A stretch of DNA of 64,000 nucleotides from JANNRA01 sp031401035 (lineage in GTDB: Bacteria; Desulfobacterota; Binatia; HRBIN30; CADEER01). The translations under genes and the position numbers were made by a program. The notes under the pieces were generated by a model. The model was not told the DNA's origin. It did no database searches and saw nothing but the letters and a program-made list of their open reading frames with translations. The DNA lies in the NCBI GenBank assembly GCA_031401035.1, contig JANNRA010000063.1, positions 17,539 through 81,538 of the forward strand, in the 5' to 3' direction. Below are positions 42,129 to 56,208 of the stretch, one piece after another; position 1 is the stretch's first letter; the number at the start of each line of letters is the position of its first letter.

Positions 42129-43450
42129 GCGTGGCGTCGATCCTCATCACCGGCGGGACCGTCATCGATCCCGCGAATGATCGCCAAGGCGCCTTCGACC
42201 TGCGCCTCGCCGATGGCGTCGTCGAGGCCATCGGTGCGCGCGGTACGCTCGCAGCGGCGGACGTGCAGATCGACGCGGCGGGATGCTGGGTCGTCCCCGG
42301 TCTGATCGACATGCACGTCCACCTGCGCGAGCCCGGTCAGGAGTACAAGGAGACCGTCGCCAGCGGTGCGCAGGCCGCTGTCGCCGGCGGGTTCACGGCC
42401 GTCGCCTGCATGGCCAACACCAACCCGGTCAACGACAGCGGCGCCGTCACCAAGTACATTGTCGAGCAGTCCCGGCGCGCCGATCTCGCTCGTGTCTATC
42501 CGATCGGTGCCGTCTCGGTGGGCTTGCTCGGGGACCGCCTGGCGGAGATCGGGGAAATGCATGAGGCGGGCATCGTAGCTGTCTCCGACGACGGGCGCCC
42601 GATCATGGACAGCGCTCTGATGCGTCGAGCGCTCGAATACAGCTCGATGTTTGGGCTGGTGCTCAGCGTCCACGAAGAGGACCTCGCGCTGAGTGCCGAG
42701 GGGTGCATGAATGAGGGGCCAACAGCCTTCCGGCTTGGGCTCAAGGGGATGCCGGCGGCCGCCGAGGAAGCGATGGTGGCGCGTGACATCGCCCTTCTGG
42801 AGCGCACTGGCGGCCGACTGCACATCGCCCATGCGAGCACCGCCGGGACGGTCGATCTGGTGCGCCGCGCCAAGGCGCGCGGTTTGGCGGTCACCGCCGA
42901 GGCGACGCCACACCACTTCACGCTGACCGAGGATGCCGTGGGCGAGTACGATACCAACGCCAAGATGAGCCCGCCACTGCGCATGGCCGGCGACGTCGCG
43001 GCGGTGATCGCCGGCCTCGGCGATGGCACGATCGATGCGATTGCCAGCGATCACGCGCCGCACCATCGTGACGAGAAGGATGTGGAGTTCGAGTGCGCCG
43101 CACATGGCATTGTCGGCTTGGAGACATCGCTCGCCCTCAGTCTGGCTCTGGTGCGCGATCATGGCTTGACGCCGGGCGCCCTGGTGCGGGCGATGAGCGT
43201 CGCGCCAGCCCGCATCTTGGGTGTGCCTGGCGGCAGCCTGGCGCTGGGCGTTGTGGCGGATGTCACCGTCATTGACCCCGACGCAAGGTGGGCGGTGGAG
43301 CCGGACCAGTTTCATTCCAAGTCCCGCAATACCCCGTTTGGCGGCTGGACCCTCCAGGGACAGGCGCGTGCGACGATCGTGGGCGGCGTGCTCAAGTGGC
43401 GCGCCGCCGAAGCCGCCGCTGGGCGGAGAAAGCGCAGCGCAGCTCAATGA
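42125..43450 (+). CDS. pyrC: Dihydroorotase, class I
   Basis: About 441 residues from the GTG at 42125; a GTG at 42131 is equally possible. VPGLIDMHVHLREPGQEYKE holds the HxH metal ligands and substrate Arg. HIAHASTAG, AEATPHHFTLTED and AIASDHAPHHRDEKD give the remaining His and Asp ligands. It cyclises carbamoyl-aspartate. Class I dihydroorotases often associate with PyrB, which is coupled here. It overlaps carA by 4 bp (ATGA). Confidence 0.96.
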
Positions 43451-44565
43451 AGGCCCTGCTTGCACTGGCCGATGGCACCGTCTTCGAAGGTGTCGGCTTC
43501 GGCGCCGAGGCCGAAGCGGTCGGCGAGGTGGTCTTCAATACCTCTATGACCGGGTACCAGGAGATCCTCACCGACCCGTCCTACTGCGGTCAACTGGTGG
43601 CGATGACCTACCCGGAGATCGGCAACACCGGAGTCAACCGCGAGGACGTCGAGTCGTCTCGACCCTACGTCGAAGGCTTCATCGTCAAGGAGTACTGTGC
43701 CTCACCGAGCAACTGGCGAGCGACCCAATCGCTCGGCGATTACCTGGCCGAGCACGGGATTCCCGGCATCCAGGGTCTCGATACGCGCAAGTTGGTGCGG
43801 CTCCTGCGCGACCAGGGGACGCTGAACGGCGTCCTGTCGACGCGCAACCTCGATCCCAATCGACTGGTGCGCCTGGCGCGCGAGGCGCCCTCGATGGAGG
43901 GCCAGGACCTGGTGCGGCGCGTCACGTGTCGCGAGCCGTACGATTGGCATGAGGGCCGTTGGACGCTGGCCAACGGCTACGCCGCGCCAGCCGAGCCGGC
44001 GCGCTACTTCGTCGTCGCCTACGACTTCGGCATCAAGCGCAACATCCTGCGTAACCTCGTCCAGTCTGGGTGCCGGGTTCACGTGGTGCCCGCGTCGACG
44101 CCGGCCGCCGAGGTGCTGGCGTTGCGGCCGGACGGCGTCTTCCTCTCGAACGGACCCGGCGACCCCGCCGCGGCGCCCTACGCCGCCGACGCGGTACGCG
44201 GACTGTTGGGCAAGACACCGATCTTCGGCATCTGCCTCGGCCACCAGATCCTCGGCCTGGCGCTGGGCGGGACGACCTACAAGCTCAAGTTCGGCCACCA
44301 TGGCGGCAATCAACCGGTGATGGACCTGACCACCGGCAAAGTGGAGATCACCAGCCAGAATCACGGCTTCGCGGTTGATGTCGACTCGCTGGGCGGAGGC
44401 GCACAGTTGACGCACGTCAATCTGAACGATCAGACCGTCGAGGGACTACGACATACGACACTGCCGCTGTTCTCGGTGCAGTACCATCCGGAGTCATCGC
44501 CCGGTCCGCACGACGCCCACTACCTCTTCTCCCGTTTTATCGACCTGATGGAGTCCGGACGCTGA
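43447..44565 (+). CDS. carA: Carbamoyl-phosphate synthase small subunit
   Basis: The 372-residue glutaminase subunit has the N-terminal CPSase domain (LADGTVFEGVGFGAEAEAVG, MTYPEIGNTGVN). The class I amidotransferase domain has the nucleophilic Cys in FGICLGHQILGLALGG, then HGGNQPV and the catalytic His/Glu in SVQYHPESSPGPHDA. It supplies ammonia to CarB through the internal tunnel. ATGA overlap with pyrC and a 4-nt gap to carB indicate tight coupling. The length is standard. Confidence 0.97.
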   Translation: MKALLALADGTVFEGVGFGAEAEAVGEVVFNTSMTGYQEILTDPSYCGQLVAMTYPEIGNTGVNREDVESSRPYVEGFIVKEYCASPSNWRATQSLGDYLAEHGIPGIQGLDTRKLVRLLRDQGTLNGVLSTRNLDPNRLVRLAREAPSMEGQDLVRRVTCREPYDWHEGRWTLANGYAAPAEPARYFVVAYDFGIKRNILRNLVQSGCRVHVVPASTPAAEVLALRPDGVFLSNGPGDPAAAPYAADAVRGLLGKTPIFGICLGHQILGLALGGTTYKLKFGHHGGNQPVMDLTTGKVEITSQNHGFAVDVDSLGGGAQLTHVNLNDQTVEGLRHTTLPLFSVQYHPESSPGPHDAHYLFSRFIDLMESGR

Positions 44566-44569
44566 CGCG

Positions 44570-47767
<3,198 letters not shown>

Positions 47768-47775
47768 AGAGCGGC

Positions 47776-50241
47776 GTGGCGGGGTCCGCGCACAAGACGG
47801 TCGAGAGCGCCCTGCTGCAGTTTCTCGCTGCCGTGCGCGGGCCGCTCGAGTTTCTCTGCGCGGCCGCGGCGCAGACCGCTCAGCGCACGCAGCTGCCGGG
47901 GCGGGCGTGGGCGGCGCGCGGCCGTGCCCTACGGGGCGAGCTGCGCGGCGTTCAGCAGCAGCGTGCTCTCGACGACCTGTGTGCGGCTCTCGAGCGGCTC
48001 GAGGGTGCGGCGGCGGGCGAGCGGCAAGTGTTGGCGGCCGAGTGCCGCGTCGCACTGGCCGCCGTCGAAGGGCCGCGCGGTCATGATATTCCCGCCCAGT
48101 ATCAGCGGACCGTGACCGACGTCCCGGCGCAGCTGGAACGCTTGCTGCGGCCAGTCCAATTCGCGAAAGAGGTCGGGCCGCGCCGTGCCGAGCAATTGCG
48201 CAAGTTTGGCATCGAGACCGTCGAGGATCTGCTCTACCATCTGCCGTTTCGCTACGAGGATCGCCGGCGGGTGCGCGACATCGCCTCGCTGCAGGCGGGA
48301 GAGGAGGCGGGCGTCGTCGCCGACGTGGCGCAGGTGACGGAACGGACGGTCGGCGGCGGTCGGCGCAAGATCCTCGAGGCGGTGCTGCGCGATGCGACTG
48401 GGCTCCTCGCCTTGGTGTGGTACCACCATGTGTCGTTCCACCGCGCGCGATACCGGGTTGGGCAACGTGTGCGCGCATACGGGCGCATCGACTGCAGCCC
48501 CGGCGGCGGTAAGCGCATGGTGCACCCGGACGTTGATCTTGATCCCGATGCCGAGACAGGCGCCGGGATTCTGCCGATCTACGAAAAGCCGACCAGTCTA
48601 TCGGTCGCATTGATGCGCAAGATCGTCCGCCGCGCCGTGGCGGATCATGCCGACGCAGTGCCGAGCGTCATTCCCGAGGCGTTGGCACACGATGTCGGCG
48701 TCGCCGACGCCGTCACGGCGCTGCGGGCGCTGCATGGGCCGGGGCCGGACGCCGACCTGGAGCGCCTGAATCGCTTCGCCACCGGCGCCCACCGTGCGCT
48801 GGTCTTCGATGAGCTGTTCTACCTGCATCTCGGCCTCGGCCTGCGGCGTCGCCAGGCGGCGGTGGAGCAGGGGATACCTCTGCATGGCACGGGCGCCCTG
48901 ACGGCGCGGCTGCTACGGACGCTGCCGTTTGCGTTGACGGGCGCGCAACAGCGAGTCATCGCCGCGGTGACTGCCGACCTGCAGCGCCAGCAGCCGATGC
49001 ATCGGCTGGTGCAGGGCGACGTCGGCAGCGGCAAGACAGTGGTGGGACTGTTCGCCGCTCTGATCGCCCTTGAACAGGGAGCGCAGGTGGCGTTCATGGC
49101 GCCGACCGAGTTGCTGGCCGAACAGCACTTCCAGACCCTCAGTCGGTACGCCGAGGGTCTCGGCCTGCGCGTCGCGCTGCTGACGGGCGAGGCCGTACGC
49201 GGTGGACGACAACCGCTGTACGCAGCCCTCGCCAGCGGCGAGATTCAGCTCGCCGTCGGGACCCACGCCCTCATCCAGTCCAGCGTGCGTATGCCGGGCC
49301 TGGCGCTCGGGATCATCGACGAACAGCACCGGTTTGGCGTTCTGCAGCGCGCCTCGCTGGCAGCCCTCCGCGGCGACGGAGGGCCGGCGCCGCACATCCT
49401 CCTCATGACTGCGACGCCGATCCCGCGCACACTGGCGATGACGATTTACAGCGATCTCGATGTCTCGCTGCTCGACGAGATGCCGCCTGGGCGTTCGCCC
49501 GTGCGTACCGAACTGGTGAACGAGGCGGCGCGCCGGCAGCTGTATGCGCAGGTGACGGCGCACCTCGCTGCAGGCCGGCAGGCGTACATCGTCTACCCGC
49601 TCGTCGAGGCGTCGGAGACCGAGGATCTGCGCGATGCAACGACGATGGCGCGTGAACTCGGTAAGACCGTATTCGCGGCCTACCGCGTCGGCCTGCTGCA
49701 CGGACGCATGAAGGCGGAGGAGAAAGAGGCGGTGATGCGGCGCTTCCGCGCCGGGGAGCTGCAGGTGCTGTTCAGCACCACCGTCATCGAAGTCGGCGTC
49801 GACGTGCCGAACGCCACCGTAATGGTCGTCGAACACGCCGAGCGCTTCGGGCTGTCGCAACTGCACCAGCTGCGGGGGCGCGTCGGCCGCGGCGCCGACG
49901 CGGCAGTCTGCTTCCTGGTGACCCCGTATCTGGGCGATCGCGACTCCGATACCTTCAAACGCCTGATGGCCATGAAACGCACCACCGATGGCTTTCGCAT
50001 TGCCGAAGTGGATCTCGAGTTGCGCGGCCCGGGTGATTTTCTCGGCACGCGCCAACACGGTCTGCCCGACTTTCGCGTCGCCAGTCTGATGCGGGACACG
50101 CGCATCCTCGCCGAGGCACGCGACGCGGCGGAGCGCTGGCTGAGCAGCGACCCGCACCTGCGAGCGCCGGAGTCGCACGCGTTGCGGCAGGTGCTCGAGC
50201 ACCGATGGAAGGGCCGACTCGGGCTAGCCGAGGTCGGCTGA
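47776..50241 (+). CDS. recG: ATP-dependent DNA helicase RecG
   Basis: About 821 residues from the GTG at 47776. A helical N-terminal extension of about 130 residues precedes the wedge domain (FAKEVGPRRAEQLRKFGIET, DLLYHLPFRYEDRRR). The helicase motifs are QGDVGSGKTVVGLFA (I), APTELLAEQH (Ia), DEQHRFGVLQR (II, DEQH), LMTATPIPRTLAM (III), FSTTVIEVGVDVPNAT (V) and HQLRGRVGRG (VI). The TRG region ends RGPGDFLGTRQHGLPDF. It regresses and rescues stalled forks. Its place at the end of the pyr/car operon is unusual but only 8 nt from carB. Confidence 0.96.
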   Translation: MAGSAHKTVESALLQFLAAVRGPLEFLCAAAAQTAQRTQLPGRAWAARGRALRGELRGVQQQRALDDLCAALERLEGAAAGERQVLAAECRVALAAVEGPRGHDIPAQYQRTVTDVPAQLERLLRPVQFAKEVGPRRAEQLRKFGIETVEDLLYHLPFRYEDRRRVRDIASLQAGEEAGVVADVAQVTERTVGGGRRKILEAVLRDATGLLALVWYHHVSFHRARYRVGQRVRAYGRIDCSPGGGKRMVHPDVDLDPDAETGAGILPIYEKPTSLSVALMRKIVRRAVADHADAVPSVIPEALAHDVGVADAVTALRALHGPGPDADLERLNRFATGAHRALVFDELFYLHLGLGLRRRQAAVEQGIPLHGTGALTARLLRTLPFALTGAQQRVIAAVTADLQRQQPMHRLVQGDVGSGKTVVGLFAALIALEQGAQVAFMAPTELLAEQHFQTLSRYAEGLGLRVALLTGEAVRGGRQPLYAALASGEIQLAVGTHALIQSSVRMPGLALGIIDEQHRFGVLQRASLAALRGDGGPAPHILLMTATPIPRTLAMTIYSDLDVSLLDEMPPGRSPVRTELVNEAARRQLYAQVTAHLAAGRQAYIVYPLVEASETEDLRDATTMARELGKTVFAAYRVGLLHGRMKAEEKEAVMRRFRAGELQVLFSTTVIEVGVDVPNATVMVVEHAERFGLSQLHQLRGRVGRGADAAVCFLVTPYLGDRDSDTFKRLMAMKRTTDGFRIAEVDLELRGPGDFLGTRQHGLPDFRVASLMRDTRILAEARDAAERWLSSDPHLRAPESHALRQVLEHRWKGRLGLAEVG

Positions 50242-50354
50242 TGGCACCTGGCCGGGGGACCGGAGCGGGAGACGCGGAGACTCGAGTTGCCAGCCTCCGG
50301 CCAATCGTCTACGCGGTCTGACTTCAACGGCGAGCGCGGTAGTATGGAGGGCAC

Positions 50355-51671
50355 GTGGGAGATCGGACCATTCGCATCGGATTGATCGGCTTCGGAACGA
50401 TCGGTACCGGTGTCATCAAGCTGCTGCAACGGCAGCGCGAGAGTATCCGCGATACGCTCGGTGTCGGACTCGAGGTGGTGCGCATTGCCGATATCGACAC
50501 CCGCCGCGACCGCGGCGTGAAACTCGCACGCGGTGTCCTGGTCGGCGACGCACGCGTCATTCTTGATGATCCCAGCATCGATATCGTCATCGAACTCATG
50601 GGTGGGACCGGCTTGGCGCGGCGCTTCATGATCGAGGCGATCGCTGCCGGCAAGGACATCGTCACTGCCAACAAGGCCCTGCTCGCGCATCATGGCGACG
50701 AGGTGTTCCGCGTCGTCGAGAAGGCCGGCGTCGAGATCGGATTCGAGGCCAGCGTCGGCGGCGGCATCCCGATCATCCGTACGCTCAAGGAGAGTCTCTG
50801 CGGCGACCGTCATCTGGCCATCTCCGGCATCGTCAACGGCACCTGCAACTATATTCTCAGCCGCATGAGCGAGGAGGGCGGTGAGTTCGGGTCGGTGCTG
50901 AAAAGCGCCCAGGCGGATGGTCTCGCTGAAGCGGATCCAACATTCGACGTCGACGGGATCGATGCCGCTCATAAGCTGGCTCTGTTGATCCAACTGGCCT
51001 TCCGGGTGCGCGTTCCGTTCGCACAGATTGCGGTCGAGGGAATCCGTCAGGTCAGCCAGGCGGACATCGCCTACGCGCGAGAGTTTGGCTACGCGATCAA
51101 ATCATTGGCGGTCGCCAAGCGCTGTGGCGACCGGATCGAGGCCTCGGTGCGCCCGACGATGGTGCCGCGCCGTCACGTCCTGGCCAATATCAACGGCGCT
51201 CTCAATGCCATCGCGGTGCACGGCGAGGCGCTTGGCGACACCCTCTACGTCGGCGCCGGGGCTGGGATGATGCCGACCGCGACGGCGGTGGTCGCCGACT
51301 TGATGGATGTGGCGCGCAACCGCGTGCACGGCAGCCGCGGCCGTATGGCGCCGCTCGGTTACCCGCTGCGCATGCAGACGCGCGCCCGCACCGTGCCGCT
51401 GGAGGATCGGCAGGGCGAGTACTACGTCCGCTTCATGTTGGTGGATCGCCCGGGCGGGCTCGGCCGCATCGCCGGCATCCTCGGCGCGCACGACGTCTCG
51501 ATCGCCGCAGTCATGCAGCGTGAGCGCGAGCAGGGACGGGTCGTCCCGGTGGTCATCCGTACCCATGCGACCCGCGAACAGGCCTTGCGACGTGCCGTCC
51601 GCGCCATCGACCGCCTGGCGGTGGTCCGTAGCCGCTCGACAGTCATCCGTATTGAGGAAAGTATCGGCTGA
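50355..51671 (+). CDS. hom: Homoserine dehydrogenase
   Basis: The 438-residue protein has the NAD(P) site IRIGLIGFGTIGTGVIKLL, VTANKALLAHHGDEVF, the active-site region GGGIPIIRTLKES, and the signature GLAEADPTFDVDGIDAAHKL. The C-terminal ACT domain (FMLVDRPGGLGRIAGILGAH) gives threonine feedback control. It reduces aspartate semialdehyde to homoserine on the path to Thr, Met and Ile. The GTG start at 50355 follows GGAGGGCA. The 113-bp gap after recG has a TAGTAT -10-like box near 50339 without a convincing -35. Confidence 0.95.
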   Translation: MGDRTIRIGLIGFGTIGTGVIKLLQRQRESIRDTLGVGLEVVRIADIDTRRDRGVKLARGVLVGDARVILDDPSIDIVIELMGGTGLARRFMIEAIAAGKDIVTANKALLAHHGDEVFRVVEKAGVEIGFEASVGGGIPIIRTLKESLCGDRHLAISGIVNGTCNYILSRMSEEGGEFGSVLKSAQADGLAEADPTFDVDGIDAAHKLALLIQLAFRVRVPFAQIAVEGIRQVSQADIAYAREFGYAIKSLAVAKRCGDRIEASVRPTMVPRRHVLANINGALNAIAVHGEALGDTLYVGAGAGMMPTATAVVADLMDVARNRVHGSRGRMAPLGYPLRMQTRARTVPLEDRQGEYYVRFMLVDRPGGLGRIAGILGAHDVSIAAVMQREREQGRVVPVVIRTHATREQALRRAVRAIDRLAVVRSRSTVIRIEESIG

Positions 51672-51727
51672 TGTAGGAAATGCCCCCGTTTCCCAGTATG
51701 TTCTGGCCAGGGAGTCGGCGCATCGGT

Positions 51728-52681
51728 ATGGATAGGAATCTCGCTCTCGAAGCGGTACGCGTCACGGAAGCAGCGGCGCTGGCCTCGGCACGCCTGATGG
51801 GTCGGGGCGACATCGACGCAACCGACCGCAGCGGTGCCGAGGCAATGCTGCGCACGTTCCAGTCAATTGCCATCAACGGCGTGATCGTCATTGGCGACAG
51901 TGCCGGCAACGAAGGCGGTCTGCTGCCCATCGGGGCCCACGTCGGCAATGGCGTCGGGCCGGAACTGGATGTCGCCCTCGACCCGCTCGAGGGCGCAGCG
52001 ATCTGTGCCACCGGCGGGTACAATGCCCTGTCGATCATCGCTATCGCCGAACGCGGCGGATTCCTGCGCTGCCCGGACATGTATATGGATAAGATCGCGG
52101 TCGGGCCGGAATCGCGCAACCTCATCAAGCTCGATCGCAGCCCGACCGAGAATCTGCGCTCCCTCGCCGAGGGGCGCGGCGTCTACGTCGCCGATCTGAC
52201 CGTCGCCATCCTCGACCGTCCTCGCCACGAGAAGCTCATCGAGGAGGTGCGACGCGCGGGCGCGCGCGTGCGCCTGCTGCGCGACGGCGACGTCGCCGCG
52301 GCGATGGCGACGACCAATCCGGAGTCCGGTATCGACATGCTGATCGGCACCGGCGGCTCGCGGCAGGGCATCCTCACCGCCGCGGCCCTACGCTGTGCCG
52401 CTGGGGACATGCAGGCACGGCTGCGGCCGCGTAATGAGGCCGAGAGTGAACGGGCGCGCGAGGCCGGCATCCGCGACCTCGACAAGGTGTACGACATCGA
52501 GGAGATGGCTTCAGGGAGCGTAATGTTCGCCGGCACGGGCGTCACCAACGGCGATTACCTCGACGGCGTTCGTTTCTTCCGCGGCGGCGCTGCGACCAAC
52601 TCGGTCGTCATGCGATCGCGCACGCACACGGTGCGCATGTTGCGCTCCGTCCACCGTTTCGACCTCAAGCCGGACTACTGA
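51728..52681 (+). CDS. glpX: Class II fructose-1,6-bisphosphatase
   Basis: The 317-residue protein starts MDRNLALEAVRVTEAAALAS and shows the lithium-sensitive phosphatase metal motif as ELDVALDPLEGAAICATGG. GDSAGNEGGLLPIG and IGTGGSRQGILTAAALR are GlpX signatures. It dephosphorylates fructose-1,6-bisphosphate in gluconeogenesis, and in some bacteria also sedoheptulose-1,7-bisphosphate. The length and start agree with the family. It lies 56 nt after hom and 7 nt before a DUF2007 gene. Confidence 0.95.
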   Translation: MDRNLALEAVRVTEAAALASARLMGRGDIDATDRSGAEAMLRTFQSIAINGVIVIGDSAGNEGGLLPIGAHVGNGVGPELDVALDPLEGAAICATGGYNALSIIAIAERGGFLRCPDMYMDKIAVGPESRNLIKLDRSPTENLRSLAEGRGVYVADLTVAILDRPRHEKLIEEVRRAGARVRLLRDGDVAAAMATTNPESGIDMLIGTGGSRQGILTAAALRCAAGDMQARLRPRNEAESERAREAGIRDLDKVYDIEEMASGSVMFAGTGVTNGDYLDGVRFFRGGAATNSVVMRSRTHTVRMLRSVHRFDLKPDY

Positions 52682-52688
52682 GACTGGC

Positions 52689-52939
52689 ATGAGCTGGACC
52701 GCCTGTTATGCGACGCCGCTCGAGTTCCAGGCTCATCTGGTGAAGGGGTACCTCGAACAGTACGGCGTCCCCTGCCTGGTTGAGGGGGCCGGTGTCGGCT
52801 CGACAACGCTCGGGATCGGCCAGGCGCGGGTGTTGGTGCGCGCCGACTGGGTGGATGTCGCCCACGGTCTGCTGCGCAGCCGTGAACAGCCGCAAGCGGA
52901 ACCGCAGCGCCTGCGGCTCGTCCGCCGGAGTGATCTTGC

Positions 52940-52943
<4 letters not shown>
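52689..52943 (+). CDS. DUF2007 family small protein
   Basis: The 84-residue protein fits DUF2007 (putative signal-transducing, PII-like fold): CYATPLEFQAHLVKGYLEQY, GVPCLVEGAG and RVLVRADWVDVAHGLLRS follow the family pattern (xx.A.l.k..Le..GI......d......G...v.V...d...A...L). It ends in a 20-residue basic tail. It overlaps the mutase gene by 4 bp (ATGA), so it is translationally coupled to methylmalonyl-CoA mutase. Such domains may bind small effectors, and a regulatory role on the mutase is a guess. Confidence 0.75.
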
Positions 52944-54577
<1,634 letters not shown>

Positions 54578-54578
54578 C

Positions 54579-54983
54579 TTGGACGATCGGCGCCTCCGCA
54601 TCCTGATCGCCAAGCCGGGCCTGGACGGCCACGACCGTGGTGCCAAAATCATCGCCCGCGCGCTGCGCGATGGCGGGTTCGAGGTCATTTACACTGGCCT
54701 GCATCAGACGCCAGAGATGATCGTCGCGGCGGCGCTGCAGGAAGACGTAGACGCTATCGGCCTGAGTATACTGTCCGGCGCTCACATGACGCTACTGCCG
54801 GCGATCATCACTCAGTTGCGGGAGCACGGCGTCGGCGACGTGCCGCTGTTCGGCGGCGGTATCATTCCGCCCGAGGACATCGAGCTGCTCAAGGCGCAAG
54901 GGGTCCTCGAGGTCTTCACGCCGGGTGCCAGCACCGAGGACATCATCGCCTGGGCGCGCGCGACGCTGAAGCCGCGCGAGTGA
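54579..54983 (+). CDS. Methylmalonyl-CoA mutase, cobalamin-binding subunit
   Basis: About 134 residues. RILIAKPGLDGHDRGAKII contains D-x-H-x2-G with the His that ligates cobalt from below. LSILSGAHMTLLPAI and LFGGGIIPPEDIELL complete the B12 fold. There is no ATG, and the TTG at 54579, 2 nt after the mutase stop, is the best start. This two-gene layout occurs in archaea and some bacteria, whereas most MCM large subunits have both domains fused. Together with MeaB (26024) it forms the B12-dependent conversion of methylmalonyl-CoA and succinyl-CoA. Confidence 0.93.
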   Translation: MDDRRLRILIAKPGLDGHDRGAKIIARALRDGGFEVIYTGLHQTPEMIVAAALQEDVDAIGLSILSGAHMTLLPAIITQLREHGVGDVPLFGGGIIPPEDIELLKAQGVLEVFTPGASTEDIIAWARATLKPRE

Positions 54984-55029
54984 CGCCCCGGGTCGCGCCG
55001 GCCGTACCGGCGCGCTAGCGTCTCCGAGT

Positions 55030-56202
55030 ATGGAACGCCGTCCCGTCGTCATCATCGGTTCCGGTCCGGCCGGCACGGCGACGGTGATCGCCCTGCACCG
55101 ACGCGATCCCGGGCTGGCGCGTGAGGTGCTGCTCCTCGAGAAGTCCCGGCACCCACGGCCCAAGGTGTGCGCCGGCGGGTTGATTCCCGCTGGTCGCCGG
55201 TGGCTGCATGAACACAATGTGGCGTTCGCGGTGCCACATGTCACCATCGACCGGGCCCGTGTCACGACGCCGACGAGAACCGTCGAATACGAGGATCGCA
55301 ACCTCTGCTACGTCATCCGTCGCGCCGAGCTGGATGCGGCGCTCGTTGAGGCCGCCCGAGAGCGGGGCATTGCTGTTCGCGAGAACGAACCGGTGCGGGC
55401 CCTGGAGCGCGACGGCGGCGGTATGCGGGTAACGACCAGCCGCGGCCTCTACCAGACTCCGCTGGTGATCGGCGCGGACGGCGCTGGCAGCTTGGTGAGA
55501 CGGACGATGGTCGACGACACGCACGCGACGATCGCCCGTGCGGTGATGGCCGACGTGCCGATGTCCGGAACCAGTTGGGACGGATTCGCGAAGGCGCGAT
55601 ACGACTTCGACTTCCGGATTCGTCGCGACGGGCTGCGCGGCTACTTGTGGGCGTTCCCGTGCCTCATCGGGGGCGTCCCGCATGTCAATGTAGGGGCCTA
55701 CGCCGTCACGCCGAGCGGCGCCCCGCTCGACGCGGCGCTGACGGACTACCTCGCACAGCACGGAGCAGGGGCACCGCGCCGCGTCGCCTTCCCGATCCAC
55801 TGGTATCGCCCTGGCGCTCGCGTTGGGAGCGATGCGGCCTGGTTGGTTGGCGACGCCGCCGGCGTCGATCCGCTCATGGGGGAGGGGATCTCGCTGGCCC
55901 TCGACTACGGCGAACTTGCCGCCGACGCGATCCTCGCCGCACGTCGAGCGGGCGACAACAGCGGGGCGGCCTATCAGCAGGCGTTTGAAGGCTCGTGGCT
56001 GGCCGGCAAGCTGCGGCGCCTTCACCTGGCGACGCGCCTCTTTTACGGCTCCGCGACCTGGCGCGCGTGTTTCGCACTAGCGGAGCGCAGCCGCCGGCTG
56101 CGCGCAGTCGGACTGCGTTGGTACAACGGCGTCGACGGGTGGGATCGGCGCAGCGGCTGGGATGCGGCGGCAGCCGTGCTGACCAATCGCATCGACGCGT
56201 GA
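55030..56202 (+). CDS. Geranylgeranyl reductase family flavoprotein
   Basis: The 390-residue FAD enzyme begins VVIIGSGPAGTATVIAL. It has PRPKVCAGGLIPAG with the Cys-x-Gly-Gly typical of the geranylgeranyl reductase/ChlP group, then VIGADGAGSLVRRTM, and WLVGDAAGVDPLMGEGISLA at the second FAD site. The family saturates isoprenoid or other lipid double bonds at the membrane. Related monooxygenases act on aromatic substrates, so the substrate is uncertain. It begins 46 nt after the B12 subunit, and the metal-receptor gene follows after 6 nt. Confidence 0.85.
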   Translation: MERRPVVIIGSGPAGTATVIALHRRDPGLAREVLLLEKSRHPRPKVCAGGLIPAGRRWLHEHNVAFAVPHVTIDRARVTTPTRTVEYEDRNLCYVIRRAELDAALVEAARERGIAVRENEPVRALERDGGGMRVTTSRGLYQTPLVIGADGAGSLVRRTMVDDTHATIARAVMADVPMSGTSWDGFAKARYDFDFRIRRDGLRGYLWAFPCLIGGVPHVNVGAYAVTPSGAPLDAALTDYLAQHGAGAPRRVAFPIHWYRPGARVGSDAAWLVGDAAGVDPLMGEGISLALDYGELAADAILAARRAGDNSGAAYQQAFEGSWLAGKLRRLHLATRLFYGSATWRACFALAERSRRLRAVGLRWYNGVDGWDRRSGWDAAAAVLTNRIDA

Positions 56203-56208
56203 TCGCCT

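Noticed and set aside
50249..50303. Terminator between recG and the homoserine dehydrogenase gene
   Set aside because: TGGCCGGGGG and CCTCCGGCCA can pair with one mismatch, but the loop of about 35 nt is long and no T-run follows.
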